Shown one piece after another: positions 11,750-23,036 of a stretch of 64,000 bases of DNA (position 1 is its first letter; every line of letters starts with the position of its first letter). The DNA is from Delphinapterus leucas. Taxonomy: Eukaryota > Chordata > Mammalia > Artiodactyla > Monodontidae. The DNA is taken from positions 7,041,289 to 7,105,288 of the forward strand of contig NW_022097996.1 in assembly GCF_002288925.2 (NCBI RefSeq), written 5' to 3'. The notes beneath the pieces were generated by a model. It searched no databases and was not told where the DNA came from. It saw only the letters and a program-made list of their open reading frames with translations. The translations under genes were made by a program, and so were the position numbers.

Positions 11750-11989
11750 GTAGCCACTGGCATACTGGACTGTTCAACTTCAGCCCTGACTATGGCAGAA
11801 CCAAAAGCACTGGTGTCACTCCACTCAGCAGGCAGAAACAAAGGCTATTCTCATATCTCTGGCCAATACCCGCCTTAGTAAATTGTTTTCTATATTTTTT
11901 CTGGATTGTGAACTGTTGCAAGTGACCTAGCTGTTAGGCATGCCATTTTAAACATTGCAAGCTGGCACATTAAAGACACCTTTCTTCGG

Positions 11990-12260
11990 TATTACAGGCT
12001 ATAGAAACAAATTGCAGTTGCTGTTCAAACTCTCCAGTTTGCCCCTATAAGTGTTCATGGTAAGGGCCTGTTTTCTAATACCAACTACAATGAACAATGG
12101 GCTCATAGACAAGGTATTTGATGGACTTTTCACACTCCCTACTATCCACAAGCATCTGGTATTACTGAACGTCGGAATAAACTCTTCAAAAATTTACTCA
12201 AAAAATTTTCTGAGTCTATATCCTTTCCTTCCTCTTGAAACACATGCTTTAGAAAACCAC
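11990..12260 (+). pseudogene. Endogenous retrovirus integrase relic
   Basis: On the plus strand, 'cacactccctactatccacaag' and the following bases encode a HTPYYPQASG-like segment followed by a T-E-R-x-N-K type sequence. This is the signature of the retroviral integrase core just before the catalytic glutamate. The frame near it is interrupted, so it is a dead pol fragment. With the LTR at 11,287-11,749 it suggests a degraded ERV of uncertain class. Length and ends are uncertain. Confidence 0.6.
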
Positions 12261-13627
12261 GTTAGTCAGTGACTTAGTCTCCAGAGATGCATCATTTCCT
12301 CTTGGGTGTTTCCTGGGTAATGATCAGGATGAATGTGATGGGGGTTATATAGACCGGTTTTGAAAATTCAGGATTCTGCCCTGACCATTCCTGGGTATGC
12401 TGCTTCTATTTTCCCCCCTAGCAAGAACCTTAGTCTGGCCTTGTTTGTGTACCCTCTTGGTAGCAATCCAGTGAAAAGAGGACCTAGGTGATGCAAACTT
12501 AGTTCTGATTTAGCTACTTCGGTTATCTTATTGGATTAACATGGTCATAGAACATAATGAAATGATTACTTACTTGAGTACACTGCTTGCAAAGTTCTTC
12601 TTTAGTGGCCCATGTGTACACTTTTGGACAATGCAGTGGGTTTCTTTAGGTTTCATAAAAATTCCCTTGTACCTCTTGTACCTGAGTTTTCCACATAAAA
12701 GGTTTGGGTGTGAGTAGGGAATGGCTGGGTAAAAAAAAAAATAATAAGATTCAGTTATAGGTACTGGAAAGGGATTTGTGTTGTAGCAGACAGATACTGT
12801 AGCAGACAGATCCCCAGCAACTCCGCCTCTTTATGTATGTGGTGACAGAAAGCTTAGCAAAGTTGTCTACCAATGTTAGCAGAAAGCAGAACTTGTAAGT
12901 GATGAACTTGTTTGTTTAGCGGAGGAGATTTCCAAGCAAAGTGGTAAATGTGCCACCTGGTTTCTTCCTTCTGCTTATAATAAAACTACAAGTGAGAGAA
13001 ATTGAGGGTAAACTGGTCAACAAAAAGGATCCAGGACTTGATGAATTTGGAAATCCTCACATGTTCAGATGGCAAATGATGCTGCAGTTCAGGCATCACT
13101 TCTGAAATCTTGGCATAGGGAAAAAGCCAAGGATGGTGACTACATAAACTTCTGCTAAAACTTCAGCAAAAAAGTTATCTATTCTCACACAAAAAACCTT
13201 TGAAAAGATTAAGGGTGTGCCTCTTAGATCCTCTTAATCAAACCATAGGCCTCCAGGAGGCTTAAGGGCACTGACCCTTATCCGTCTCCACAGGAAGCTA
13301 AAACAGAGAAGGCAACAATTTGGAAAGATCTGTAGAGATGGATTTTGTCAAATGGAGTTAACTCCATTGAAGTCCAGGGAAGTCCTACAAAGTTTTTAAG
13401 AAGTCTATTTCAAAAAAAACACAAAACCCCACTGATCATTGGACTGAAAGGGGCAGAAAGAGTGTAAGATGAAAAGAAGTTGTCAGATCTCCAAAATTCT
13501 GCTGGCAGGAAGCAGGCTGATAAAATAATTCAGCTTGAGAAGTGTGCAACCTTCTATCAAAAAGGAGGAAATCAAAGAGTGGAGCTGAATGACAGGGAGG
13601 GTTAACCCCAGATTTTGAAAACTAATC
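12261..13627. other. Unassigned sequence, possible ERV interior
   Basis: No conserved domain is visible. A short direct repeat, 'tgtagcagacagat', occurs twice near 12,780-12,810. Its position after the integrase relic would suit decayed env or other ERV interior, but this is inference from context only. Confidence 0.35.
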
Positions 13628-13638
13628 AAGAAATGCAG

Positions 13639-13847
13639 GGCTTACCTGGTGGCGCAGTGGTTGAGAGTCTGCCTGCCGATGCAGAGGACACGGGTTCGTG
13701 CCCCGGTCCGGGAAGATCCCACGTGCCGCAGAGCGGCTGGGCCCGTGAGCCATGGCCGCTGAGCCTGCGCGTCCGGAGCCTGTGCTCCGCAACGGGAGAG
13801 GCCACACAGTGAGAGGCCAGCGTACCGCAAAAAAAAAAAAAAAAAAA
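13639..13847 (+). mobile_element. CHR SINE, plus strand
   Basis: Full-length long GC-rich CHR SINE with a 3' A-tail of about 20 bases. The 11-bp duplication aagaaatgcag flanks it at 13,628-13,638 and 13,848-13,858. Open frames on both strands here reflect the GC-rich SINE body, not genes. Confidence 0.95.
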
Positions 13848-13934
13848 AAGAAATGCAGAAACATTTGCCCAGCTGTATTTCAGAACTGCTGAACCATTGG
13901 CCCCTTTGTACCTCCCAGTGTCCCTCCGTTTTGA

Positions 13935-15015
13935 CTGTTGATGCATACCAGAATATGCCACCCCAAAACATGACTTTCTAGCATAAGGATCATTTTGACC
14001 TGACATTTTTGAAAAACTGCAGACACAGGAGAAACTCTGAAAACAGAGAGGTTACCCTTTACTAAAGGAAATCTATATTTATAAACAATTTTTACATTAG
14101 AAAGGGGTTCTCTACTAGGAATGAAACCGAGCAGGACCCTGTGGGGCTCCTGGGCATGGAAGCCTGTCTGTGTCCCCCATTTCTTGTTTTTAGGGTTTTT
14201 GTTTTTAGACTCCAGTCTCCATGACCTTCTCTGAGTTCCAAAGGGCAGATTCAAACAGTTGCTAATCAGGGAAGGGAGGGGTGGCAGAGACAAGGGAGGA
14301 GCAGTCAAGAAACAATAGTGCAGGCTTGGGGCAGGGTCCTGGTTCTGCCTCAAGGGATACACACATAATGTCTTTGAGCTCTTCTGCAGAACTAAAATCC
14401 CCACCAAATGGCAGATGTTAGCATTCTTCATTCCAGAGAAGACCACCTGAGGCCAGATTAAAGAAGTGCAGGCCCTGCCCATGCCCTAATCCTTATCAGC
14501 AACCCCACCCTTGAACCATTGCTATAGAACTCCTCACCAAATCCCCCCAGGTTGGGACACACAGTTTTTGAGGGCAGGAGCCCACTGTGTCCCCCTTTGC
14601 CTGACAAAGCAATAAAGTTATTCTTTTCTACTTCACCCAAAACTTGGTCTCCAAGATTCGATTTGGTATCAGTGCACAGAGGCCGAGTTTTTGGCATCAG
14701 GAAGACAGCTATTAACAGAGATAATTTTTTCACCTGAGAGACTTATCTGCAGGGCCGGGCAACCTTTGTTTATCAAACATTTTCTGCACTGGCCTTCCCT
14801 TGAATTTCCTCTCCCCTCCCCTTTTTCTTTCTTTTGTCTTTAGCTGAAGATGATATTTAAGCTGGTGGCTTGGGCCAATTCAGGGAATTAGTTTTCCTGG
14901 GTATCTCCCATGTATACATGAAGTATACATGCTAATAAAACTTCTATTTATTTTTTCTTTTGTTAATCTGTCTTTTATTATGGGGGAGGGATGTCTCAGA
15001 ACTAAAAAGAGTAGA
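13935..15015 (+). mobile_element. LTR family C, split by a younger LTR
   Basis: The left half (13,935-14,121) has 'cagaatatgccaccccaaaa', 'aaaaactgcagacacagga' and 'ggaaatctatatttat'. The right half (14,700-15,015) has 'tttgtctttagctgaagatg', 'ggtggcttgggcc', 'acatgctaataaaactt' (poly-A signal) and 'ttaatctgtcttttatta'. The same landmarks in the same order occur on the minus strand at 20,665-21,230. The halves are separated by the LTR at 14,122-14,699, so this copy is the older of the two. Confidence 0.8.
14122..14699 (+). mobile_element. Solo LTR, family B, with GGAA target duplication
   Basis: A 578-bp element starting TGAAACCGAGC and ending TTGGCATCA, flanked by GGAA at 14,118-14,121 and 14,700-14,703. 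A 4-bp duplication with TG...CA ends fits a class I (gammaretrovirus-like) ERV. AATAAAG at about 14,610, followed by a GU-rich stretch, marks the R region. Related copies lie at 19,860-20,466 (plus) and 23,378-24,338 (minus). It interrupts LTR family C. Confidence 0.85.
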
Positions 15016-15199
15016 GAAAAAATTATTTTTTCCCTTTCACACAGTCTTTAGCTCTTATTCTATGTTATTCTCACCATTTTATATTGGTGTTGTGGATGTT
15101 GACGGCTTGTCTCTAGTTTTGCAGGTGCACAGATGGAGAAGAATTATGCCCTAGGAACAAAGAATTGCCTCACATTACAACCAGGAGTCTCCTCTGCAC

Positions 15200-15990
15200 C
15201 TGGACCTTATTTAGACGATGAGATTTTGGACTTTGGGTTTGGTGGATGAATAACAACCCTGAGGCACTGAATGTATGTTGCATGTAAGGATGGACACATG
15301 CAAATCATTGAGGGGCAGAAAACAGACTCTGGGAGCACAGACTACAGGATGACGCTCACTCAATAATTCCTTCCTCTTGGTGTACATTCCCCTGTATAAT
15401 CTCTTTCCATTGATCATGGGCATTGTGACAGCAAAGGTGAGGTCATCCCATGATTATTTTACAACCTTATATGGCAAAGGTGATGAGATATCACTCCTGT
15501 GATTATATTGTGATATCCACATGTTGCTGGCCTTGAAGAAGTGAGCTACTGTGTAGCAAGGAACAGTGGGTATTTTTTGTTTGTTTGTTTGGTTTTGGCC
15601 ATGCCACAGCTCGTGGGATCTTAGTTCCCCGACCAGGAATTGAACCAGGGCTCCCTGCAGTGGAAGCATGAAATCTTAACCACTGGACCACCAGGGAATT
15701 CCCAGGAACGGTGGTTTCAAGAGCTGTGGGTAACCTCTAGTTGCTGAGGTAGTTGCCAGTAAGAAACTAAAGTCCTAGTCCTACAGCCACAAAGAAATAA
15801 ATTCTTCTAATTATTTGAGGGATCTTGGGTGCAGACTTTCCCTCAGTCAAGCCTCTGATAATACCACAGCCCTGACCAATACCTGAACTTCAGCTGATGA
15901 AACCCTGAGCAGAGGATCAGTTAAGCCATGCCCAGACTCCTGACCTATAGAAATTGTGAAATAATAAGTGGCAGCTGTTTTAAGCTGCTA
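15200..15990 (+). mobile_element. MaLR-like LTR relic split by a SINE
   Basis: Blocks such as 'aattccttcctcttggtgta', 'caaaggtgaggtcatcc' and 'tgattatattgtgatatcc' before the SINE, and 'gaaatgaattcttct'-like and 'ctgagcagaggatcag', 'ttttaagctgctaaat' and 'taataca' after it, match the order seen in the LTR at 24,845-25,320. The similarity is diffuse and the left boundary is approximate. Confidence 0.55.
15570..15703 (-). mobile_element. Short CHR-1-like SINE, minus strand
   Basis: Reading on the minus strand gives the head 'gggaattccctggtggtcc' and a T-rich tail converted to (TTTG)n on the plus strand at about 15,577. Duplications aggaacagtgg (15,559-15,569) and aggaacggtgg (15,704-15,714), with one mismatch, flank it. 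It lacks the GC-rich 3' half of the longer CHR forms. Confidence 0.9.
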
Positions 15991-16180
15991 AATTTGTAAA
16001 AATTTTTTATACAGCATAGAAACCTAATACAAGGGTGATGAAGGAAGGAAAGCCTCAGCGTTTTGGGAAGGAACAACACAGACCCCAAGAGGGAGGGAGA
16101 AAAAAAGGACATTATTTTTTTTTTATCTTTCTGACAACCCAAGGAACTTTTCTTATGAAGAAAAATGCCTTGATATGCTC

Positions 16181-16696
16181 TGTGACGGTTAGTTGTATGT
16201 GTCAACCTGACTGGGTCAGGGGATGCTCAGACAGCTGGTAAGACATTACTTCTGGATGTGTATGTGAAGGCGTCTCTGGGAGAGATTACCATGTGAGCCA
16301 GCAGACTGAACAAAGGAGATGCCCTGCACACGTGGTGGGCACCATCCAATTGGATGAGCATCTGAGAAGAACAAAAGGGGGATGAAGAGCAAGTTCACTA
16401 TCCTTGCTTGTGCTGAGACACCATCTTTTCCTCTCCTTGGACATCAGTGTTCCTGGTTCTCAGGGGTTCAGGCCTTCAGATCTGGACAAGGGTGTCACCA
16501 CTGGCTCCCCTGGTTCTCAGGCCTCCAGGCTTGGACTGGAAGTAAACCCCTGGTTTTCCTGGGCTTCCAGCTTGGTGATGGCAGACTGTGGGACTTTGCA
16601 GCCTCTATAATCATGTAAGCCAATTTCTCATAATAAATCTCTTCTTATATATCTCTATATATCCAGTTGGTTCTGTTTCTTTAGAGAACCCTAACA
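16181..16696 (+). mobile_element. ERVL-type solo LTR (MLT2-like)
   Basis: Begins 'tgtgacggttagttgtatg' and continues 'gtcaacctgactgg', with a middle made of repeated 'ctcaggccttcaga'-like units. It ends with 'ataataaatctcttcttata', 'ttggttctgtttctttagag' and 'aaccctaaca', the classic 3' end of ERVL LTRs. Frames at 16,382-16,618 come from the repeated middle and are not genes. Confidence 0.75.
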
Positions 16697-16743
16697 CTTG
16701 TTCTCACAGACTGTTGCTAGCATCTTAAATTTTATTGACTGCT

Positions 16744-16851
16744 GGGAATTCCCTGGCGGTCCAGTGGTTAGGACTCCAATCTTCCACTGCAGGGGGCACA
16801 GGTTCCATCCCTGGCCAGGGAACTAAGATCCTGCATGCAATGCAGCTCGAA
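16744..16851 (+). mobile_element. Short CHR-1-like SINE, plus strand
   Basis: Head 'gggaattccctggcggtcc' with 'ccagtggttaggactcc' and a short body. A 17-bp duplication with one mismatch, aaattttattgactgct and aaattttatagactgct, flanks it at 16,727-16,743 and 16,852-16,868. Confidence 0.92.
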
Positions 16852-16899
16852 AAATTTTATAGACTGCTAGGTCTACACATCATCACCAGGTGACAAACA

Positions 16900-17880
16900 C
16901 AATTTGATCATCAATCTCGTTGATAATTCTACTGAAAACTGCAGAGGATGGCTCCAGACCCTTTACCTGCTTTGGGGTAAGTAACAGACTGTCCATCATT
17001 TCTGACTCAGGAATTTTGTGCCTTCTGTCTGTACCCATGAAGTTGTGGCAGTCTAACCTGTGAAGTTACAAGTAGGGAAAACTCAGACCTTTCATAGTTC
17101 TCAACAAGGTGATATGTGTCACTTCTGGGCCAAGACAGAGGAGAAAATTGTATGCATGTTCTCTCCCCCCCCCTTTTTTTTTACCTCTATTAGGCAGAAG
17201 AATGCAATGAAAGGAACTGTTTCTCTCAATCACTTCATGAAAGACAGCCCCCAGGATAACAGGAAAAATTCGTTGTTCTGTTAGATAAGAGAGAAATGAT
17301 TTTTTAGTATACTAACTCACTGAAATATTGGGATTTATTTGTGATAGTGGTGGGAGGTGTGCATTAATTTGACCAAAAAATGAGAGACTGACAAATGTGA
17401 GTGGCTGGACAGTACACACATGTGGACTCCTGAAAATACTTGTGGAAACCAGCACTGATGAGTGCTTAAGGCAGTCCATTTTAGTAGGCACCCGAAGGAG
17501 TGATTCTGTTTACTCATCTGCCAGGTTATATAAGCTGTAACGTCAAGGCCTAAAAGTTCCATAGAGTAAAGGGTGTGGGGAGAGGAACCAAGAAAAGACA
17601 GGCTTGTTGAGAACGATTTCTAAGAAAGAATTTTGGCATGGTTCCTGGTACTCTGAACTGGCTAGAAGCAAAAACCTTCCCAAGTCATAGGGAATTTTAT
17701 CACCGAAGAAACCAAATCCCAGCATAGAAAGCCTTCGACATTTGTCCCTTAAACTGCCACTAGATCCCAAAACTTACCGAAGCAGAAAGCAGTCTGCCAA
17801 AGTTACCAGCATGGAATATATAAGTAACATTCACCCTACCTGTGACTCTACAGGAAAATGAAGAAGGAAAAACTGTGCAG
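16900..17880. other. Unassigned sequence
   Basis: Contains a C-rich then T-rich run at about 17,160-17,182 and small frames with no recognisable domain. No repeat boundary was recognised. Confidence 0.35.
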
Positions 17881-17929
17881 AACATAGTCAAGGTTCATAG
17901 AGAACAAAGTTCTGGGTCATTAGTTTCCA

Positions 17930-18300
17930 AGAGCAGAATTGTGATCTAAGCAAGTAAATTTTCCACCTCTATCAGGGCAGGTCTTTGTGGTACCTTCCCA
18001 CAGGATTCCCTTCTCTGAATGTCCAGGTGTTTTTTTACATATAATGGATCTCTTGTCCTTGCTCTGTAGCTGTATAGTGGATGGGTGAGGGGATAAGGGT
18101 ATATGATTATACCTGACAGCAAGATCCTGGATTTTGAGCCCAGAGCAGACTGTCTGAGCCAAAATTTAGAAGCAGTCTGAGTGCCTGAATCGTCAAGTGG
18201 AAGAAAGAGCCACATGAATAAATTTGTGAGAAATGCAGTTCTATTATGTTAAGCCACTGAAATTGGAGATTTATTTCTTACAGGACTAGTGTTACCCTAA
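17930..18300 (+). mobile_element. Diverged MaLR-like LTR relic
   Basis: The 3' part reads 'gttaagccactgaaatt' then 'gagatttatttcttaca', the end pattern of old MLT1 LTRs. The 5' part is too diverged to bound. Assignment is tentative. Confidence 0.45.
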
Positions 18301-18301
18301 G

Positions 18302-18537
18302 TTGGTGATTCTCAAACTTACTTTCATTTTCAGCCCATAGAAAGCTTTTTTTTAGACTTTTTTTTCCTAATCACAGCCTCTGCATTAAATTTTAACACCA
18401 TAGATATAATCTATATCTGTTTACTTACTATATGTGTATGTCACTGTGCTTTACAGAGTAAGATTCACCTCCTTCCCAACCCAGAACCAATTTTTGTCCC
18501 CTTGGGGGCACTGTTGCCCTGGTTGAGAACACATGCC
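18302..18537. mobile_element. hAT-like MITE (MER5-type)
   Basis: Starts 'tggtgattctcaaactta' and ends 'ccctggttgagaacac', so the ends are short inverted repeats around 'gttctcaa'. This is the usual terminal pattern of nonautonomous Charlie elements of the MER5 kind. It has no coding capacity. Confidence 0.5.
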
Positions 18538-18950
18538 ATAAATGATAGTAAAATGTATCTGCCTCCTGTTCACCTCTCTTACCTCAAATTTCCCTCCTGT
18601 CCCTGCATACTGATCATTTATTTTAGCCTTTTTTCAATTCCTTGAACATACCAAGCTCTTCTGAACCTTAAGAACTGTTTTCCTGGTTTCTTTTTTTTCC
18701 CCTTGAAAACTCAATTTCAGGATGCACTGCTGCCTTCCTCTAATTTTTCATAATATTTCTTAGCATTTTCTTAAATGATACTTTTGCAGAGAAACCTGCT
18801 TTTAAAGTGGTTTTCACATTTGTCTCTTAGTACTATTGTTTTCTTTAATACCACTTAGGACAATTTATAATAATATATTTAACTGTTTTGATACTTAACG
18901 TCTGTTTCACTCACTGAGAGACACTCCATATATACTCAGAACGTAGTGTT
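18538..18950. other. T-rich sequence without recognised features
   Basis: Pyrimidine-rich on the plus strand, with no frame, repeat boundary or structure recognised. Confidence 0.35.
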
Positions 18951-19300
18951 GAAATAGATTTCTAAGCCCAAGATAGAGCTGCTCCTCCCCGGGGTGCTAT
19001 GTCAGAAGACTGAAACGTAGGTAACTCTAGTGTCCCTGTAAATGCTCCCCTTGACCAGAAATGCAGTGCGTGTAATCTGGCAGCTAATCCCCAACTGCCA
19101 AAAATCTGTAATGATTTCCTGGTTCTAAATAAGGTCAGATATGCAACCCCAGCCAACCAACTTAAACCAAATACTCTCTTATTTCCTGATTGGCCTGCTA
19201 GCTTTTAAGGAAACCCCTGACCTCCTAGCCATTCACGCCCTGTTTCTGCATACTACTTCCAACACTTTACAAAACTTACTCTTCCTATATATCCAATGAC
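18950..19300 (+). mobile_element. Possible ERV LTR segment
   Basis: Blocks such as 'ggcctgctagcttttaagg' and 'ttccaacactttac' and a promoter-like C-rich middle resemble U3 sequence of class I LTRs. It abuts the better-defined LTR at 19,313. Boundaries and family are not established. Confidence 0.4.
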
Positions 19301-19312
19301 AAATTTAAATTA

Positions 19313-19769
19313 TGAAGGAGTGATCACAGTTCAGGCGGACAAAAATAAAGTCAGGCAGCCATTAAGGATCTGGTCTCAGACACGCCTCTGCACCACTGAG
19401 AACTTGAACTTTCTCTGAACTGTACCACGTTCAAGGACACCACCAGCTGTATTCAGAACACCTGCCAGCTGCAACCTTGTGGTCTCAAGGTCTCCCCTTA
19501 TAACTGTGGAAGCTTTTCGGACCCCAACCAATTCTTATCCAGCATCCCCACTTCTTGCCAGGTCCAATTATAATTCTTGGTAAACAACTCATGTAACTCT
19601 CTGTAACCTTGCAGCTTTTTGCCTTTATAAGCCTCTCCCATTTTGTAGTCCGAGGGAACACAATTCAAGTGCTTCTTGAATCTGTGCCTGCCATACTGCA
19701 AACCTAACAAGCCTCAAATAAACACCTTTTAATTTCAATCAGGTCTCTGTTTCTGAAATTTTGGTCAAC
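19313..19769 (+). mobile_element. Class I-like LTR
   Basis: Begins 'tgaaggagtgatcacag' and ends 'attttggtcaaca'. It has a TATA-like 'cctttataagcctc' near 19,622 and 'ctcaaataaacacctttt' (AATAAA near 19,717), giving U3, R and U5 on the plus strand. No target duplication was found, so the ends may be off by a few bases. Confidence 0.65.
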
Positions 19770-19859
19770 ACATCCCTTGGGAATGCTCCACTGCTTGTGA
19801 GGCACTGTACTCATCCAATCCATGGGTTTTCCCTTGAATAAAGGACATCAAACTCATTA

Positions 19860-20466
19860 TGAAACTGAGCAGGACCTTGTGGGGTCTTCCTGGGTACAAG
19901 CCCCTCCATGTCCTCCACTGCTTGTTTGGCTTTCCCCAAGTCCCAAAGGGCAGACTCAAGCAATACATGATTAGAGAAGTGGAAAAGGCAGAAATGAAGG
20001 AAAGCAGTCCAGCAAGAGAAGTAATAATAGCTTGATCAATAGTCACAGGACTCCTAGTTCCTCCTGAAGGGATAGAAATAACAATCTGATGCATCTCTTT
20101 GAGTTGTTCTGTGAGACTAAGACCCTCACCCAGTGGAGGATGATGACTACATGCAGACCACAAACATGTAGACCCCAGACTGGTTGGAACCAGAAAGTCA
20201 ATGATTAATATTCTCTAAACATCACCCTATTACCTTACCACCAACCAATCAGAAGAATGTCCATGAGCTGATCACACATGCTGCAACCCTCACTCCAAAC
20301 CCTTCCCGGAAAGCCATTTGGAAGTTCAGGTCTTTTGAGCATTAACTACTCATTCTCCTGGCTTGGTGCCCTGCAAATAAATGCTGTACTTTCCTTCACC
20401 ACAACTGGTGTCAGTAGATTGGCTTTGCTGCCAAATCTGGACCAAGTTCAGTTCTGTAACAATTTC
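19860..20466 (+). mobile_element. LTR family B, diverged copy
   Basis: Starts 'tgaaactgagcaggaccttg', matching the start of the LTR at 14,122. It shares the 'cagactcaagcaatac' and 'aggactcctagttcctcc' blocks and carries 'ctgcaaataaatgc' as poly-A signal near 20,370. The 3' end differs from the other copies, so it may be a sister subfamily or a recombinant. Confidence 0.6.
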
Positions 20467-20664
20467 TAAAAATTTTTTTGTTATTTGACCATAGCTAATT
20501 AATATTGAAGAGTGGATATAAAAAAGTATAAGTGAAGAAACAAAGGCAGGAAGGAAGGAGGGATAAGAGGAAGAAAAGAAATCGACAGCAGGTCAATTCC
20601 ATTCTTACTTTTATAACCTTCTCCTCCTTCCATTTTCTCTTTGCTCTCTGGAGTTCAAAGTTCA

Positions 20665-21230
20665 TATCTTGAGTAGGGGAGGAGAAATAATTTTCCCTCT
20701 GCCCTTCTGAGTTCTTGACTGAGACCCCTTGTAATAAAAGACAGATTAACAGAGAAAAGCAAACAGAAGTTTATTAACATGTATAACTCATGCATACACA
20801 GGAGATACTCAGGGAAAGTGCATAAGTCCCTGAGATGGCCCAAGCCACCCACTTAAATACAGTCTTTAACTAAAGACAAAAGAAAGAAAGGTGTGTGTGT
20901 TTGGGGGCAGCTATGGGAGGTTACAAGGAAAAGCAAGGTAAACAAGGCTAATGGTTTGTTATACAGTTAAGTCATTGCCTTCTCCATTGATAAAGAGCTT
21001 CAGGTGTTATAGAGTTAATTCTTCTCCTGGTACAGAGAGGGAGACACCCTCAGAAATGGAGATTCCTTCATAAATGTAAATTTCCCTTACAAAACGGCAA
21101 CTTCTATTCTTGTTTTTAGAGCTTCTCTTGTGTCTGCAGTTTCTCAAACATGATAATCTAAAAATAATCCTTGTGCCAAAGAGGCATACTTTGGGGTGGA
21201 ATATTCTGCTACTCTTCACTACTTATGGTG
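20665..21230 (-). mobile_element. LTR family C, minus strand
   Basis: On the minus strand it runs 'gcagaatattccacccc', 'aaggattatttttag', 'ctgcagacacaagag', 'ggaaatttacatttatg', 'cctttctttcttttgtc', 'gtggcttgggcc', 'gttaataaacttctg' and 'ctgtcttttatta'. That is the same order as the split copy at 13,935-15,015. It is an uninterrupted solo LTR. Frames at 20,655-20,852 and 21,007-21,219 lie inside it. Confidence 0.75.
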
Positions 21231-21504
21231 GTTTGTCGCTAATACTGCAAAAACATATGACGTGATGGGTCTAACAATAATCAATACATGCTGGACAGTT
21301 TCAACCACATAGTCATTTGATGTTTCACACTCAGACACTCAGCCTCCAACAAGGCCCCCAATCCAGAGGTTGTACACAAGTGGTATGCAGTTCCCTGCTG
21401 AACATGGGAAGGTCAGATTCCACAACCCTAGTGGTCTGTGCTGTGACTCTCTTATTCAATTATTCCAAAGACTCTATGCAATATTCTTTTGTATAGCACG
21501 GGTC

Positions 21505-21778
21505 AGCATACTCTAGCCCATGGGCCAAATCTGACTCAGGGACTGATGTTATAATTAAAATTTTATTGGAACACAGCCCTATCATTTATGTATTATCTGT
21601 GGCTGCATCTGGACTATAACCATGGAGTAAAGTAGTTCTGGTACAATAACAGGGTTAAATAGCTGCACATCAGCAGAATTTAGTAGTGGTCACAGAGACC
21701 CAATGGCCCTCAAAGCCTAAAATATTTACCATCTGGCCATTTGCAGAAACAGTTTGCTGACTCCCGCTCTATAACATC
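21505..21778. mobile_element. Nonautonomous hAT-type DNA transposon
   Basis: Left end 'gggtcagcatactctagccc', right end 'cagtttgctgactcccg', which are inverted repeats of each other. Inside are 'attttattggaacacagcc', 'gtggctgcatctgg' and 'aagcctaaaatatttacc', the signature of a common mammalian Charlie-related MITE. No transposase remains. Confidence 0.65.
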
Positions 21779-21831
21779 ATCGAATCCACTAGATCACATG
21801 ACCCAAGTGGTAGAGCTCTTTGTACTGTAGC

Positions 21832-22068
21832 CTAGTGGTCCCCAACATTTTTGGCATCAGGGACTGGTTTCGTAGAAGACAATTTTTCCACGGACGGGGG
21901 TGGGGGTGTGGGGGGGATGGCTCAGGCAGTAATGCAAGTGATGGGGAGCAATGGGGAGCGGCAGATGAAGCTTTGCCTACTCGCCTGCTGCTCACCTCCT
22001 GCTGTGTGGCCTGGTTCCCCAACCCCTGGCACTGGTCCACAGCCTGGTGGTTGGGGCCCCCTGCTGTT
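21832..22068 (-). mobile_element. Charlie/MER1-like DNA transposon
   Basis: Left end 'agtggtccccaacattttt' and an internal 'acaatttttccacggac' followed by a G-run. The right side, 'tgctgtgtggcctggttcc', matches the other end of MER1-type elements in antisense. The G-rich tract near 21,895-21,918 is part of it. Open frames here on both strands are incidental. Confidence 0.65.
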
Positions 22069-22544
22069 GCCTACATCTGATGCAGCACCTTCTGCTCTGT
22101 ACCCCATTTGAAATTGGCAGCCTTCTAAGTCACCCTATAAATGAATTAGAGCAATATTCCTAAGTATGGTATATGCTCTTCCAAAAATCCAAAAATATCT
22201 ACCAAGCACAGTGACTCTTTCTTAGTGGCAGAAAGTTCCAATGTCTTGGCATGTACCAGATCATCAGATTCTTCAAAAGTTTTACGAATGTGGCATAAAA
22301 CTTCAAAAGTTTTATGAATGTTTTATGAATGTGTCTCGCAAGCCCTCAACTTACCAAGTCATACAGAGTATTTACTACTTCTTGCTTACTAAGCCCTCAA
22401 CAAAGAATCAGAGAGATGTCCCACAGAATGTTCAGGTAATTGAGACCCCCTTCAGACTATACTCTGACAGAATGCAGCAGAGTTAACACAGTCTAGAGCA
22501 GGACTGTTTTCTTTCCTGATGGGGAATGAAATGAAATGCAGATT

Positions 22545-23036
22545 ATGTAGATGAATAGCTACTGTATTAATTTTCCATTGCTGCTATGACTAATTACCAC
22601 AAACTTAGTGGCCTGAAACAACAGAAATTGTCATCTGTAGATCAGAAATCTGACACAGATGTCACTGAGCTGAGATTAAGATTTCAGGTGGAGGGCATTC
22701 CTTTCTGGAGGCAGTAGAGGAAATTCCTTTACCTTGTCTTTTCCTGTTTCTAGATTCTGCCCATTTTCCTTGGCATGTGGCTCCCCCCTTCCACATTTTA
22801 GATCCAGCAGTGTTGGGCCAAGTTCTTCTCACTCTGCCATCTCTGTGATTCTGTCTTCATCTTTGCTCTTCTACTTTTAAGGACCCTTGCAATTACATTG
22901 GGTTACTCAGATAATCTCCCTATTTTAAGATCTGCTGCTTAGCAAACTTAACTCTCCTTTGCCAGGTAACCTAACATATTCACAGGTTCTGGGGACACAG
23001 ACATCTTTGTGGGGTCCTTATTTTGTTTCCCACAGC
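22545..23036 (+). repeat. Old mammalian interspersed repeat (LTR-like)
   Basis: Carries 'ccattgctgctatgacta', 'attaccacaaacttagtgg', 'acccttgcaattacattggg' and 'taacatattcacaggttctg', ending 'ttgtttcccacag'. Related sequence occurs at 31,840-32,200. I recognise it as a common mammal-wide repeat but cannot name the family. Confidence 0.6.

Noticed and set aside
13622..14006. Minus-strand frames rich in R, G and P over 13.6-14.0 kb
   Set aside because: They are read-through of a CHR SINE and adjacent LTR. The same peptide pattern recurs at every long CHR copy.
16382..16618. Two overlapping plus-strand frames
   Set aside because: They lie in the repeated middle of an ERVL-type LTR and share no feature of real proteins.
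21820..22111. GC-rich frames on both strands with a G-run
   Set aside because: Explained by a Charlie/MER1-like DNA transposon; the G-run is part of it and not a promoter or G-quadruplex gene element.
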